From Nitrososphaerales archaeon (GTDB taxonomy: Archaea; Thermoproteota; Nitrososphaeria; Nitrososphaerales; Gagatemarchaeaceae): 18,925 nucleotides of DNA. The translations under genes and the position numbers were made by a program. Under the pieces are notes generated by a model. That model saw only the letters and a list, made by a program, of their open reading frames with translations. It did not search any database and was not told the origin of the DNA. The DNA lies in assembly GCA_030039515.1 (NCBI GenBank), contig JASHVT010000017.1, positions 1 through 18,925 of the forward strand, written 5' to 3'. Positions 18,436 to 18,925 of the stretch are shown here, piece by piece (positions within the stretch are counted from its first letter, which is position 1; the number at the start of each line of letters is the position of its first letter).

Positions 18436-18925
18436 CTCGTACATCTCCTGAGGGCCGGAAGTCCGCCAGGGCAACCGATCTGGAAGTCTCGATCAAGAGG
18501 AGCCCCTCTGTCGAGACGTGCAGGTTCACCGACCTGTTCCTGGGCTTCGACAGGGTGGGCGCCGTGCGGAAGATCTTTGGAAGCAACTCAAGAGCCGTAC
18601 TTGAGTCGACGACGGTCCGACTGGTGCAAGGCACTGGGTACCTGCGGGTCGACAACGAGACGGGCGACATCCTCGTGTGCGAACCCTATCTGAAGTCGGC
18701 GGACGAGCGGCACTTCTACCTCGACCTGATCCACGAGCTGGTGCACGTCAGGCAGCACCATGAGGGGAAGGAGCTCTACGACAGGAGGTTCAGCTACGTC
18801 GACAGGCCGACCGAGATAGAAGCGTACGTGCTGACCGTAGGCGAAGCGAGAAGGATCGGGATGACCGAAGAGGAGATAGTCGACTACCTTAAGGTGGAAT
18901 GGGTCGGGAAGGAGGACTTCGAGAG
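18432..18925 (+). CDS. HExxH putative metalloprotein (3' end outside window)
   Basis: At least 164 residues, cut by the right edge. The core is LDLIHELVHVRQHH, with the zinc-metallopeptidase motif HELVH at 101-105, followed 23-25 residues later by PTEIEAYVLTVGEA, whose Glu128 or Glu130 could be the third ligand (gluzincin-like spacing). The first 90 residues carry strands (TTVRLVQGTGYLRVDNETGDILVCEPY) of no family I recognise. Whether it is a protease is unproven; many HExxH domains are small intracellular proteins. The start TTG 18432 overlaps the acetyltransferase stop (TTGA), with a good ribosome binding site, so it is the third gene of the cysS operon. Confidence 0.75.
   Translation, partial: MTRTSPEGRKSARATDLEVSIKRSPSVETCRFTDLFLGFDRVGAVRKIFGSNSRAVLESTTVRLVQGTGYLRVDNETGDILVCEPYLKSADERHFYLDLIHELVHVRQHHEGKELYDRRFSYVDRPTEIEAYVLTVGEARRIGMTEEEIVDYLKVEWVGKEDFE

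Overview
The window looks like a chromosomal segment from a GC-rich archaeon. Start codons are often GTG or TTG, and arginine is very often AGG. A/T-rich TATA-type boxes lie 27-35 bases ahead of many start codons, which is typical of leaderless or short-leader archaeal transcripts. Several genes also fit an archaeal Thermoproteota (Nitrososphaeria- or Bathyarchaeia-like) genome: an XPD/DinG helicase with a zinc ribbon, an AbrB-PhoU fusion, a PPOX-type flavoenzyme and a short cysteinyl-tRNA synthetase. This placement is an inference from gene content and signals; I cannot name a species. I see no rRNA, tRNA, CRISPR array, insertion sequence or phage gene. Genes are densely packed and no stretch above 300 bases lacks one.

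Layout. Bases 1-1496 (minus) hold an SRPBCC/START-like protein, a conserved hypothetical protein and a Cas4/RecB-type nuclease cut by the window edge. Bases 1608-5053 (plus) hold a dienelactone hydrolase-like enzyme, an overlapping RNase HI-like protein, an iron-sulfur helicase and a membrane-anchored single-cluster ferredoxin. Bases 5091-8557 (minus) hold a PPOX/F420-type flavoenzyme, an M61 peptidase with a PDZ domain preceded by a 49-residue Cys/His protein, and a multi-pass membrane protein ending in a zinc ribbon. A TMEM175-like membrane protein (8721-9371, plus) meets the AbrB-PhoU gene stop to stop.

Bases 9368-15009 form the most interesting block, an apparent phosphate/polyphosphate island. 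AbrB-PhoU and a CHAD protein are on minus; diverging from them on plus are SixA, a Ppx/GppA exopolyphosphatase and two tandem thymidylate-kinase-like P-loop proteins. Both kinases have lost the residues that read thymine in true dTMP kinases, and the second has Arg in place of the Walker A Lys. My working hypothesis is that this pair has a non-dTMP, possibly polyphosphate-related, role.

Bases 15023-18925 hold an M29-like protein lacking clear metal ligands, a 93-residue hypothetical protein, and a plus-strand run of cysteinyl-tRNA synthetase (truncated C-terminus, altered zinc ligand), a GNAT acetyltransferase and an HExxH protein cut by the right edge. Recurring themes are zinc or iron-sulfur sites on otherwise ordinary proteins, tightly coupled or overlapping genes, and inverted repeats between TATA box and start codon at two promoters.
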